Assembly: GCF_029961765.1 (NCBI RefSeq)
Contig: NZ_CP124681.1
Coordinates: forward strand, 4,774,001 to 4,838,000
Source: Nocardioides sp. QY071
GTDB taxonomy: Bacteria; Actinomycetota; Actinomycetes; Propionibacteriales; Nocardioidaceae
Length of the DNA: 64,000 nt
Reading direction: 5' to 3'
Part shown: positions 42,169 through 50,131 of the stretch, piece after piece
Layout of the letters: every line of letters begins with the position of its first letter
Numbering within the stretch: position 1 is the stretch's first letter
The notes under the pieces: model-generated
The model's database searches: none
What the model saw: the letters and a program-made list of their open reading frames with translations, nothing else
Told to the model about the DNA's origin: nothing
Made by a program: the position numbers and the translations under genes

Positions 42169-42600
42169 TCAGAAACCGCGCGTCCAGACGACCTGCTCGT
42201 GCAGGCGGCGTGAGCGCCAGCCGTCCGCCGTACGGACGAAGGTGTGGCGGTAGAGACCGCCGACCTCGACCACCCGTTCCCCGCCCTTGCCGTCACCGAT
42301 GCGCATCGGGTTGTGGAAGTACGCCGCGACGGCGGCCTCGTCGCCGTCGTCGGCGAACTGGTAGGAGATCTGGCCGAGCATGTGGATCCGGTGCGTCGAG
42401 AAGCCCGGCAGCGCCTCGGCGAGCCACGCCTTGACCACCGGGAAGGCGTCGGCGACGCCGCCGCTCTCGGTGTAGTCGATCTGCGCGTCGGGGGTGAAGA
42501 CCGTGTCGAGCCGGTCGAAGTCGCCCTCGTCGACGGCGAGGGTGTAGCGGGTGATCGCGTCGGCGATCTCGGCGCGGTCGATCAGCTGCTGGACGTCCAC
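42169..42600 (-). CDS. SnoaL-like (NTF2-fold) protein
   Basis: 143 aa from GTG 42600, with AGGAG about 10 nt upstream. The opening VDVQQLIDRAEIADAITRYT with DEGDFDRLDTVFTPDAQIDY is the standard SnoaL-4 start; THRIHMLGQISYQF and VVEVGGLYRHTFVRTADGWR complete the cone fold. Members are isomerases, dehydratases or cyclases on polyketides and steroids. It lies 23 nt downstream of the Ddn-like gene, so both are probably driven from the KstR-like site at 43132. A steroid-related role is inferred from that context. Confidence 0.8.
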   Translation of the reverse strand: MDVQQLIDRAEIADAITRYTLAVDEGDFDRLDTVFTPDAQIDYTESGGVADAFPVVKAWLAEALPGFSTHRIHMLGQISYQFADDGDEAAVAAYFHNPMRIGDGKGGERVVEVGGLYRHTFVRTADGWRSRRLHEQVVWTRGF

Positions 42601-42623
42601 GTCTGTCGTTCTCCTCGGTTGTC

Positions 42624-43109
42624 TCAGCGGGGCTCGAGGACGACGACCGGGATCTCCCGGTCGGTCCAGGCCTGGTAGTTGTCGAAGTCGGCGTACAGGT
42701 CGACCAGGCGCGGCCACAGCGCGGCGCGCTCCTCGGGCCCGGCGACCCGGGCGCGCACGGCCCGGCTGCGCTCACCGGGCACGGCGACGGTGGTGTCGGG
42801 GCTCGCCACCAGGTTGTGCAGCCACTGCGGGTTCTTCGGCAGTCCGCCCTGGGAGGCGACGATCACCAGGTCCGCGCCGTCGGCGAGGTACAGCAGTGGC
42901 GTGGTGAACCGGGCGCCGCTCCTGCGGCCAACGTGGTCGAGCAGGAGCACCGGGACCGGCTTCTTCCAGCCGGCGCCGATCCGCCAGGTCGCACCGACCC
43001 GGCCGTTGGTGAGCCGGTAGATGGCAACGTTCGCCTTGGCGCCGTACTTGATGATCTTGGCGACGATCGGCTTGTCGAGGCCGTCGGGCTTCGGCTTGGT
43101 GGTTGCCAT
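42624..43109 (-). CDS. Ddn-like deazaflavin (F420)-dependent nitroreductase family protein
   Basis: 161 aa from ATG 43109. The family pattern is clear: RVGATWRIGAGWKKPVPVLL with LLDHVGRRSGARFTTPLLYL, then GADLVIVASQGGLPKNPQWLHNL and a C-terminal REIPVVVLEPR. Relatives of M. tuberculosis Ddn reduce quinones or nitro compounds with F420H2 at the membrane. It is divergent from an LLM-type F420 enzyme, and both share a KstR-consensus operator in the 92-nt gap. Confidence 0.88.
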   Translation of the reverse strand: MATTKPKPDGLDKPIVAKIIKYGAKANVAIYRLTNGRVGATWRIGAGWKKPVPVLLLDHVGRRSGARFTTPLLYLADGADLVIVASQGGLPKNPQWLHNLVASPDTTVAVPGERSRAVRARVAGPEERAALWPRLVDLYADFDNYQAWTDREIPVVVLEPR

Positions 43110-43131
43110 GGGACTCACTCTGGCAGAAATC

Positions 43132-43145
43132 TAGAACGCGTTCTA
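43132..43145. promoter_or_regulatory. KstR-like operator
   Basis: TAGAACGCGTTCTA is a perfect 14-bp palindrome and fits the KstR consensus TNNAACNNGTTNNA at every fixed position. It lies in the divergent gap between the Ddn-like and LLM genes, 22 nt and 56 nt from their start codons. KstR is the TetR-type repressor of cholesterol catabolism in actinobacteria (known). Which regulator binds here is inference. Confidence 0.7.
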
Positions 43146-43201
43146 CAGTTCGAGACGTTCGCTCGTTCCTCGCGAACTCCTCACTGACCGGACGGAATCC
43201 G

Positions 43202-44092
43202 ATGCGCTTCTCCTTCGCCGAGGGCATGACCCAGGCCGACTACTACGCCCCGCTCGCTCAGGCCTGCGAGGCCGCCGGCTACACGTCGATGACCATCGCG
43301 GACAGCCTGATCTACCCGCAGGAGTCGGACTCGAAGTACCCCTACACCGACACCGGGGACCGCGAGTTCCTGCTCGGCAAGGAGTTCATCGAGACCTTCA
43401 TCCTGTGCGCGACCCTGTTCGCGGTGACCGAGAAGCTCCGGCTGACGCCGTTCGTGCTCAAGCTCCCGATCCGCCCGCCGGTGCTGGTGGCCAAGCAGGC
43501 CTCGTCGCTGGCCTTCCTGTCGAAGAACCGCCTCGGCCTCGGCGTCGGCCTGTCCCCGTGGCCCGAGGACTTCGCCGCGCTCGGCGTCCCGTGGGAGAGG
43601 CGCGGCAAGCGGATGGACGAGTGCATGGACATCCTGCGCGGCCTCACCCAGCCCGGCGACGAGCCGACCTTCTTCGGCTACCAGGGCGAGTTCTTCGACA
43701 TCGAGCCGCTCCAGCAGTGCCCCGCCCCGACCGAGAGGATCCCGCTGCTCGTCGGCGGCCACTCGGACGCGGCCCTGCGCCGCGCCGTACGCAAGGGCGA
43801 CGGATGGATGCACGCGGGGGGCGACGGCGAGGAGCTCGATCGGCTGCTCACCCGGCTCGCGGAGATCCGCGCGGAGGAGGGCGACACCCGCGACGACTTC
43901 GAGGTGCACGTGATCTCGTACGACGCCTACACGCTCGACGGCATCAAGCGCCTCGAGGACAAGGGCGTCACCGACTGCATCGTCGGCTTCCGGGTGCCCT
44001 ACATCAAGGGCCCCGACACCGAGCCCCTCGAGACCAAGATCAAGCACCTCGAGCAGTACGCCGAGAACATCATCGCGAAGGCGAACGCCTGA
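43202..44092 (+). CDS. LLM-class (F420-dependent) oxidoreductase
   Basis: 296 aa from ATG 43202. A TIM-barrel luciferase-like monooxygenase: SLAFLSKNRLGLGVGLSPWP is the conserved central strand, with WERRGKRMDECMDILRGL and IPLLVGGHSDAALRRAVRKGDGW. Such proteins use F420 (reduction or oxidation) or FMN. The mycobacterial KstR regulon contains a related gene, Rv3520c (recalled). It starts a two-gene unit with the DUF1214-like gene (TGATG overlap). Confidence 0.88.
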   Translation: MRFSFAEGMTQADYYAPLAQACEAAGYTSMTIADSLIYPQESDSKYPYTDTGDREFLLGKEFIETFILCATLFAVTEKLRLTPFVLKLPIRPPVLVAKQASSLAFLSKNRLGLGVGLSPWPEDFAALGVPWERRGKRMDECMDILRGLTQPGDEPTFFGYQGEFFDIEPLQQCPAPTERIPLLVGGHSDAALRRAVRKGDGWMHAGGDGEELDRLLTRLAEIRAEEGDTRDDFEVHVISYDAYTLDGIKRLEDKGVTDCIVGFRVPYIKGPDTEPLETKIKHLEQYAENIIAKANA

Positions 44093-45261
44093 TGACGGGC
44101 TCGTCCGCCGCGCTCGGGCTGACCGCTCCCCTGCAGGCGGCGATCGCCGAGGCCGAGGAGCTGATCGCGAACGCGCCGTTCATCAGGACCGAGGCCGACC
44201 GGCTCGAGGGCTACGACTACCTGGCCGGCCGGATCCGGATGGCGATGCAGACCGCGTTCGACTACGACCTCGAGCAGCCGGTCTTCATCAACCCGACCCA
44301 CCAGTTCTCGCGACAGGGCCTCGACAACCCGGACGCGGTCTACTTCAACGCCTACCTGCGCGAGGGGGTCTCCTACGTCGTACGCGGTCGGCGCGGCACG
44401 TCGGCCGACCTGTCCTTCCAGGTGATGGGCGGCAGCTACAGCGCCGACTCGGCCGCCACCTCGCTGATGGCCTTCGACGACCGCGAGCTCGACGTCGCCG
44501 AGGACGGGTCGTTCGAGTTCACCTATGTCGCCGAGCCGGGCGCGAAGACGCTGATCGTCCGCGAGGTCTTCAACGACTGGGACACCGAGGTCCGCGGCAC
44601 GCTCACCATCGAGCGGGTCGACACCATCGGGCAGGCGCGCCGGCCGCTGAGCGAGGCGACGCTGCGCAAGAAGTACGAGGTGGCCGCGCGGTCGCTGACC
44701 AGCTCGATCCAGACCTGGTTCGCCTTCCCTCACTTCTTCCAGTACAAGGAGCCGGTCAACACCCTGACCGTCCCCGCCTCCACCCCCGGCGGCCTGTCGT
44801 CGCAGTTCTCCTCGATCGGTCACTACGAGCTGGCCGAGGACGAGGCGATGATCGTGTCGGTCCCGCGCTGCGACGACTGCACCTACCAGGCGATCCAGGT
44901 CGGCTCGGACTGGTACGCCTCGACCGACTACGAGACGCACCAGACCTCGCTCACCAAGGCCCAGGCATCGTCGGACCCAGACGGCGTGATGCGGTTCGTG
45001 ATCTCCGAGCGCCCGCCCGGCCCCGACGGCGCCCCGATCGCCAACTGGCTCGAGACCACCGGTCACCGCACCGGCCCGATCATGCTGCGCTGGCAGCAGC
45101 TCACCCGTGCGCTCTCGGCCGAGGACGGGCCGGCGGTCGAGATCGTGCCGGTCACCGAGGTGGCCAAGCACCTTCCCGGGCTGGTCGGGTTGTCCGGCGA
45201 GGAGTACGGCGAGCGGATCGCCGCGCGGCAGCGGGCGGTGGCGCGACGGATGATCTCCTGA
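44092..45261 (+). CDS. DUF1214-type protein of the steroid-associated cluster
   Basis: 389 aa from ATG 44092, overlapping the LLM stop by one base. Conserved stretches FINPTHQFSRQGLDNPDAVY, LTVPASTPGGLSSQFSSIGHY, YQAIQVGSDWYASTDYETHQ and PIANWLETTGHRTGPIMLRW match the DUF1214/DUF1254 architecture of actinobacterial proteins found beside steroid genes; I recall Rv3531c as the mycobacterial counterpart. No catalytic motif can be named. It ends before a strong hairpin shared with the convergent aldo/keto reductase. Confidence 0.65.
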   Translation: MTGSSAALGLTAPLQAAIAEAEELIANAPFIRTEADRLEGYDYLAGRIRMAMQTAFDYDLEQPVFINPTHQFSRQGLDNPDAVYFNAYLREGVSYVVRGRRGTSADLSFQVMGGSYSADSAATSLMAFDDRELDVAEDGSFEFTYVAEPGAKTLIVREVFNDWDTEVRGTLTIERVDTIGQARRPLSEATLRKKYEVAARSLTSSIQTWFAFPHFFQYKEPVNTLTVPASTPGGLSSQFSSIGHYELAEDEAMIVSVPRCDDCTYQAIQVGSDWYASTDYETHQTSLTKAQASSDPDGVMRFVISERPPGPDGAPIANWLETTGHRTGPIMLRWQQLTRALSAEDGPAVEIVPVTEVAKHLPGLVGLSGEEYGERIAARQRAVARRMIS

Positions 45262-45277
45262 CGATCCCCTCGTCCCA

Positions 45278-45326
45278 CCCGGCGTTCGGGTCGCGATCGG
45301 TGCCGACCTGCGACCCGGACGCCGGG
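45278..45326. terminator. Hairpin between convergent DUF1214 and aldo/keto reductase genes
   Basis: CCCGGCGTTCGGGTCGC (45278-45294) and GCGACCCGGACGCCGGG (45310-45326) pair at 16 of 17 positions around a 15-nt loop. It lies 16 nt after the + strand stop and 26 nt after the minus strand stop at 45353. No T-run. A bidirectional end of transcription is likely. Confidence 0.6.
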
Positions 45327-45352
45327 TACGACGTCCCGGGGCCCGGCGAGGG

Positions 45353-46201
45353 TCAGGCGGGGATCCAGTCGAAGACGTCCGGGTTCGGGCCCTGACGGCC
45401 GGCCTCGCCCTTGTCGAGGGCGGCGAGCGCGGCGACCTCGTCGTCGGTGAGCGCGAAGTCGAAGACCTCGAAGTTCTCGGCCAGGCGTGCCTTGTTGAGC
45501 GACTTCGGGAACACGATGTCGCCGCGGTCGAGCGCCCAGCGCAGGAGTACCTGCGCGGGCGTCTTGCCGTGGCGCTCGGCGAGCGCGGTCACGGCGGGGT
45601 CGGTCAGCTCGCCGCCGCCCTGCCCGAGCGGGGACCAGGCCTGGACGTGCGCGCCGTGGCCGGTGGTCGCGGCACGGACCGCGTCGTTGGCGAAGTAGGG
45701 GTGCGCCTCGACCTGGTTGACGGCCGGCACGACCCCGGTGGCCGCGACGATCCGGTCGAGGTGGTCGGGCTGGAAGTTGGAGACACCGACCGAGGTGGTC
45801 AGGCCGGCCTCGCGGAGCTCCAGCAGCGCCTCCCAGGTGGAGACGAAGTCTCCGTCGTACCGGGTCGGCAGTGGCCAGTGGATCAGGAAGAGGTCGACCT
45901 TCTCGAGGCCGAGCTTGTCGAGGGAGACCTTCAGCGAGTCCTTGGCGGCGCCGGGCTCGTGACGGTTGTTGTTGAGCTTGGTCGTGACGTACAGGTCTTC
46001 GCGGGCGAGACCGGAGGCGGCGATCGCGGCGCCGACGCCCTCCTCGTTGCCGTACATCTGGGCGGTGTCGACGTGGCGGTAGCCGAGCTCGAGGGCGTCG
46101 GACACGACGCGCTCGGTGTCGGCCAGCGGCACCTGCCACACGCCGAGGCCGAACTGCGGGATGGTGGTCTGGTCGTTGAGGTCGATCCGGGGAGTGCTCA
46201 C
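45353..46201 (-). CDS. Aldo/keto reductase
   Basis: 282 aa from GTG 46201. Typical AKR5-type sequence: IPQFGLGVWQVP, GYRHVDTAQMYGNEEGVGAA (catalytic Asp and Tyr), YVTTKLNNN (catalytic Lys), DLFLIHWPLP (His), SVGVSNFQPDHLDRI and the NADPH loop IVFPKSLNKARLAENF. It reduces carbonyls with NADPH; the substrate is unknown. It is divergent from the SDR gene, with the second KstR-like site in between, though the site lies much nearer the SDR start. Confidence 0.92.
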   Translation of the reverse strand: MSTPRIDLNDQTTIPQFGLGVWQVPLADTERVVSDALELGYRHVDTAQMYGNEEGVGAAIAASGLAREDLYVTTKLNNNRHEPGAAKDSLKVSLDKLGLEKVDLFLIHWPLPTRYDGDFVSTWEALLELREAGLTTSVGVSNFQPDHLDRIVAATGVVPAVNQVEAHPYFANDAVRAATTGHGAHVQAWSPLGQGGGELTDPAVTALAERHGKTPAQVLLRWALDRGDIVFPKSLNKARLAENFEVFDFALTDDEVAALAALDKGEAGRQGPNPDVFDWIPA

Positions 46202-46278
46202 CTCCGTTCCAACGGCGTCACCGCGCGGCTATTCCGCGTACCCCGGGGCCGTGCGCGAAATGAGCCCTTCCGCAAAAC

Positions 46279-46292
46279 TGAAACACGTTCTA
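46279..46292 (+). promoter_or_regulatory. KstR-like operator
   Basis: TGAAACACGTTCTA fits TNNAACNNGTTNNA at all fixed positions but is a less symmetric dyad than the site at 43132. It ends 11 nt before the ATG of the SDR gene at 46304, so a bound repressor would block transcription of the SDR-sulfotransferase unit. Confidence 0.65.
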
Positions 46293-46303
46293 GTGTGTCC
46301 GCC

Positions 46304-47110
46304 ATGGTGGATCTCCTGACGGACAAGGTCATCGTGCTCTCCGGCGTCGGGCCGGGCCTGGGTCGCTCGCTCGGCGAGGAGGCCGCGAAGATGGGCGCCG
46401 ACCTGGTGCTCGCGAGCCGGACCCCCAAGCGCCTGGAGAAGATGGCGGAGACCGTCCGCTCCCACGGTCGCCGCGCGCTCGTCGTACCGACCGACATCAC
46501 CGACGAGGACCAGCGCAAGGCACTGGTCGAGGCGGCGCTCGACGAGTTCGGCAAGGTCGACTGCCTGATCAACAACGCCTTCGGCATCCCGCCGATGGAC
46601 CCGATCAGCACCCTGGACCTCGACGGCCTGCGCAGCGCCAACGAGACCAACGTCTTCGCGCCGCTGCGGTTGACCTCGTTGTTCGCCGACGCCCTCGCCC
46701 GTTCCGATGATCCAGCCGAGGACAAGACCGGCGGCTCGGTGATCATGGTCAACTCGTGCGTGATCTACAGCAGCCAGCCGGAGTATTCCGGCTACAAGCT
46801 GTCGAAGGGCACCCTCGAGCACCTCGCCCAGTCGCTGGCCACCGAGCTCGGCCCGCGTGGCATCCGGGTCAACAGCGTGGCGCCGTCGTACATCTACGAG
46901 GACGTCAACAAGGCCTACTTCGACTGGATCGCGCAGGAGTCGGGTCGCACCCACGAGGACGTGTACGCCGAGAAGGCGGCGCCCACCGACCTGAAGCGGC
47001 TCGCCACCCCCGACGAGGTCGCCCGCGCCGCCCTCTTCCTCGCCTCCGACCTGGCCTCGGCCGTCACCGGCCAGATGCTCAACGTCGACTGCGGGGAATT
47101 CCATGCCTGA
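46304..47110 (+). CDS. Short-chain dehydrogenase/reductase of the steroid-associated cluster
   Basis: 268 aa from ATG 46304. Rossmann motif VIVLSGVGPGLGRSLGEEA (GxxxGxG variant), NNAFG, and catalytic triad in VNSCVIYSSQPEYSGYKLSK (Ser, Tyr, Lys). The C-terminal VTGQMLNVDCGEFHA is typical SDR. In mycobacteria a similar gene (Rv3530c) sits beside a sulfotransferase-like gene (Rv3529c) in the cholesterol regulon (recalled); the same pair and order occur here with an 8-nt overlap. Confidence 0.9.
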   Translation: MVDLLTDKVIVLSGVGPGLGRSLGEEAAKMGADLVLASRTPKRLEKMAETVRSHGRRALVVPTDITDEDQRKALVEAALDEFGKVDCLINNAFGIPPMDPISTLDLDGLRSANETNVFAPLRLTSLFADALARSDDPAEDKTGGSVIMVNSCVIYSSQPEYSGYKLSKGTLEHLAQSLATELGPRGIRVNSVAPSYIYEDVNKAYFDWIAQESGRTHEDVYAEKAAPTDLKRLATPDEVARAALFLASDLASAVTGQMLNVDCGEFHA

Positions 47111-48260
47111 GCCCCGCCAGCGCGCGGACGTCGGCACGTTCGAGGACATCTGCGACGCCGCGACCCGCACCACCGGCCTCACCGACTTCGGCTTCGCCGA
47201 CGCGCCCGGGCACGAGGAGGCGTTCCGGGTGCTGGTCGAGGACCTGGGGTCCGCCGAGGCGGGCCTGACCGGGGTCGGCAACTACTTCATGCGCTCGCAG
47301 GTCAAGAGCTCCCTCGTGGCCCGCCTGCTCACCCAGGCGCGGTTCACCGAGTTCCCCCAGCACGCGGAGGTCGCCATCGAGCGGCCGATCTTCGTGCTCG
47401 GCCTCCCCCGGACCGGTACGACGGCCCTGAGCCGGCTGCTCTGCGCGGACCCGGCGAACCAGGGCCTCGAGATGTGGCTGACCGAGTTCCCCCAGCCCCG
47501 CCCGCCGCGGGAGACGTGGGAGGACGACCCGATCTTCAACGCGATGCAGGCGGCGTTCCGCGAGCACCACATCACCAACCCGGAGTTCATGGGCATCCAC
47601 TACTCCGACGCCACCGAGCCCGAGGAGTGCTGGCGCGTGCTGCGCCAGACCGGAAAGTCGCTCGGCTTCGAGTCGCTGGCCCACGTGCCGGCGTACTCCC
47701 GCTGGCTGGCGACCCAGTCGTGGACCGACGCCTACGAGCGCCACCGCCAGAACCTGCAGCTGATCGGGCTCAACGACCGGGACCGGCGCTGGGTGCTCAA
47801 GAACCCCTCGCACCTGATCGCGCTCGACGCACTGCTCGAGGTCTACCCCGACGCGCTGGTCGTGATGACCCAGCGCGACCCGGTCACCTCGGTCGCCTCC
47901 GCGTGCTCGCTGTCCGCCGAGGCGACCGACGGCCACTCGACGACCTTCGTCGGCGAGACCCTCGGCCGTGACCAGCTCGGGCACCTCACCCGGCAGTGGG
48001 ACGCGTTCTGGCAGGCGCGCGAGAAGGCCGACGAGCGCCAGTTCTTCGACGTCGACTACCGCGGCTTCGTGCAGGACCCGGTCGGCACCGTCGGCGCGAT
48101 CTACGACGCCTTCGGCCTCACCTGGAGCCAGGCTGCACAGGACGCCGTCCGCAGGCTCGACGAGGAGTCGCGCAGCGGCCCCCGCCGCCCCGCGCACCAG
48201 TACGACCTCGCGGACTACGGCATCACGGAGGACGAGGTAAGGGAGTCGTTCGCCCGCTGA
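47103..48260 (+). CDS. Sulfotransferase-family protein of the steroid-associated cluster
   Basis: 385 aa from ATG 47103, overlapping the SDR by 8 nt. The PAPS 5'-phosphosulfate loop is RPIFVLGLPRTGTTALSRLL (about residues 94-113), and a 3'-phosphate motif follows near LVVMTQRDPVTSVASACSLS. DVDYRGFVQDPVGTVGAIYD near the end is common to Stf-like proteins. Whether it transfers sulfate or has another role in steroid breakdown is unknown; its nearest context is the KstR regulon. Confidence 0.85.
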   Translation: MPEPRQRADVGTFEDICDAATRTTGLTDFGFADAPGHEEAFRVLVEDLGSAEAGLTGVGNYFMRSQVKSSLVARLLTQARFTEFPQHAEVAIERPIFVLGLPRTGTTALSRLLCADPANQGLEMWLTEFPQPRPPRETWEDDPIFNAMQAAFREHHITNPEFMGIHYSDATEPEECWRVLRQTGKSLGFESLAHVPAYSRWLATQSWTDAYERHRQNLQLIGLNDRDRRWVLKNPSHLIALDALLEVYPDALVVMTQRDPVTSVASACSLSAEATDGHSTTFVGETLGRDQLGHLTRQWDAFWQAREKADERQFFDVDYRGFVQDPVGTVGAIYDAFGLTWSQAAQDAVRRLDEESRSGPRRPAHQYDLADYGITEDEVRESFAR

Positions 48261-48268
48261 GCGTCACG

Positions 48269-48634
48269 TCACCCGGCCACCTTGCACAGGCAGAACGGGT
48301 GGCCGGCCGGGTCGAGGAACACCCGGAAGCTCGTGCCGGGCTGGTGCGGGTGCTTGGTCGCGCCGAGCGCGAGGGTCGCCGTCTCGGCCACGTCGAGTTC
48401 GTCGACGTCGACGTCGAGGTGCACCTGCTGCGGAACGTCCTGACCCGGCCAGTCGGGAGCGCGGTAGTCGTCGACCCGCTGCAGCTGGATCGAGCGGTCG
48501 CCGGACCAGACCGCGCCCCACGAGCCGTCGTCCTCCACGTTGGACTCCCAGCCGAGGAGCGCGGCGTAGAAGTCGGCGAGGACCCGCGGGTCGGGGCAGT
48601 CGATGACGAACTGGGGATTGCGTGCGATGGCCAT
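48269..48634 (-). CDS. VOC/glyoxalase superfamily protein
   Basis: 121 aa from ATG 48634. Opening PQFVIDCPDPRVLADFYAAL and LGWESN, then VHLDVDVDELDVAE and the closing FRVFLDPAGHPFCLCK are the usual glyoxalase-like pattern in actinobacteria. Substrate unknown. It converges on the sulfotransferase with an 8-nt gap and is divergent from the WXG100-like gene by 94 nt. Confidence 0.85.
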   Translation of the reverse strand: MAIARNPQFVIDCPDPRVLADFYAALLGWESNVEDDGSWGAVWSGDRSIQLQRVDDYRAPDWPGQDVPQQVHLDVDVDELDVAETATLALGATKHPHQPGTSFRVFLDPAGHPFCLCKVAG

Positions 48635-48728
48635 GGAACGACGCTAGGCGCTACCTCCGACACGCTCCTGTCCACAGGCCCGGACCACCCACGTTTGTCC
48701 ACAGCCGCGCGGCGCCGAGGCTGCCGGC

Positions 48729-49019
48729 ATGACCTACACCGTCGACCCCGCCGCGCTGCGCCGGGCGGCCCGTCGCCTCGAGGACGACGCGGGTGAGCTG
48801 TGCGCGCGTCGTACCGCCGTCGTCGCGCCCGACGCCGGCGCGCTCACGACGTCGGTCCGGCTCGCGCTGACCGCCTGCACCGACAACACGAGCGAGGTCG
48901 AGGCGGCGTTCACGGCCAACGCCGACGGCCTGAGGTACGTCGCCCGCACCGCCGGGGACACCGACACCCTCGTCGGTGAGCACCTGCTCGAGCTGGGGTG
49001 GCCGCTGTGGAGCTCCTGA
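48729..49019 (+). CDS. WXG100/ESX-like small helical protein
   Basis: 96 aa from ATG 48729. It is predicted all-helical, with an N-terminal VDPAALRRAARRLEDDAGEL helix, a turn and a second long helix (SEVEAAFTANADGLRYVART), ending LLELGWPLWSS. Size and layout fit WXG100-type or ESX-secretion-associated proteins, although there is no clean WxG in the loop. The next gene overlaps its 3' end by 13 nt. Type VII secretion is suggested, not shown; no EccC or EccD gene is in the window. Confidence 0.6.
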   Translation: MTYTVDPAALRRAARRLEDDAGELCARRTAVVAPDAGALTTSVRLALTACTDNTSEVEAAFTANADGLRYVARTAGDTDTLVGEHLLELGWPLWSS

Positions 49020-50131
49020 CCCGGGTGCCGGGCGCGCCGGAGTCCTGCACCGAGGCCGCCCGGGCGCTGCGACGGCTCGGCCACGCGCTGGCCGGCGCCG
49101 ACCATCTCGTCCGCCAGCACGCCCGGTTCCCCGCCGACGACTTCGCCGGCGACGGTGCCGACGACTTCCGCCAGGCCTGCGCCGCCCTCGGCGGCGAGCT
49201 CGCCGGGTTCCGGCCCGGCGTCGACGGGCTCGCCCTCGCCCTGCGTCGGTATGCCGACCGCCTGGCCGGGGTGCAGACGGTGATGCGTCGCGTACGACGC
49301 ACCGCCCGCGGCCACGACCTCGTGGTCGACGGTGGCGCCGTGCGGCTCCCACCCGGTCCGAACCGCGAGCAGCGGCGCACCTTCCGCACCCTCGTGCCGA
49401 TCGTCGCCGCGGCGTGGGTGGTGCTCGCGCACGCGGAGGAGGACCTGCGCGCCGCGGTCGACGTCGTCGACCCCTCGATCCGGCGCAACCCGCTCGTCGC
49501 GGCGTACCCGACGACCGCCGCACCGCCCACCGTCGACCCGACCGCCCCGCTGCCCATCGACTGGCCACCCGGCGACCCCGCGTGGCCGCCCGACCATCCC
49601 TCGTCCTGTCCCGACATCGCGCCCACCGGAGGTGGAACCGTGCACCACACCCCTGCCGTCTCGCTCGCCGTCCCGCGTCGCTGGGCGACCTTCGACGACC
49701 CCGCCCCGGGCGTCTCGCTGGTCGCGCAGGCGCCGGCCGCCGCCCCGTCCGGCTTCACGCCCGAGCTGGCCCTGCACACCGGGCCGGTCGACGGCGGGTC
49801 GTCGCTCACCGACTGGCGGCACGAGGCGATGTCGACGCTCGCGAGCCAGCTCGACGCGCTCGAGATCGAGGACTCCGACGTGGTCGACCTCGACGGCGAG
49901 CCGGTCGCCTACACCCGGTTCTCCCACCGGATCGGCGACGCCGACGTGTTGTGCGACCAGTGGGCCTGGCTGCACGACGGCGTCGGCGTCACCCTGACCG
50001 GGTCCGTCGGACGCGCCGAGTACGCCGACTACTGCGACCTGTTCGAGGACGTCGCCGCGACGGTGGAGATCAAGGACGGGGTCAGCGCGCCCGGACCCGG
50101 ATCCGCGCGCCCCGCCGGGGCACGCTGGTGA
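49007..50131 (+). CDS. Two-domain protein: WXG100-like helical N-terminus plus LpqN/DcrB-like C-terminus
   Basis: 374 aa from GTG 49007 (GTG 48998 is an alternative). Residues 1-150 are helical with FAGDGADDFRQACAALGGEL, like WXG/LXG-type domains. A Pro-rich linker (DPTAPLPIDWPPGDPAWPPD) leads to a beta/alpha domain, HTPAVSLAVPRRWATF to FEDVAATVEI, resembling LpqN/DUF1795 (DcrB-like). The pair with the 96-aa gene looks like a type VII-linked module. Its last 50 nt overlap the convergent P450 gene, an unusually long overlap. Confidence 0.6.
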   Translation: MELLTRVPGAPESCTEAARALRRLGHALAGADHLVRQHARFPADDFAGDGADDFRQACAALGGELAGFRPGVDGLALALRRYADRLAGVQTVMRRVRRTARGHDLVVDGGAVRLPPGPNREQRRTFRTLVPIVAAAWVVLAHAEEDLRAAVDVVDPSIRRNPLVAAYPTTAAPPTVDPTAPLPIDWPPGDPAWPPDHPSSCPDIAPTGGGTVHHTPAVSLAVPRRWATFDDPAPGVSLVAQAPAAAPSGFTPELALHTGPVDGGSSLTDWRHEAMSTLASQLDALEIEDSDVVDLDGEPVAYTRFSHRIGDADVLCDQWAWLHDGVGVTLTGSVGRAEYADYCDLFEDVAATVEIKDGVSAPGPGSARPAGARW

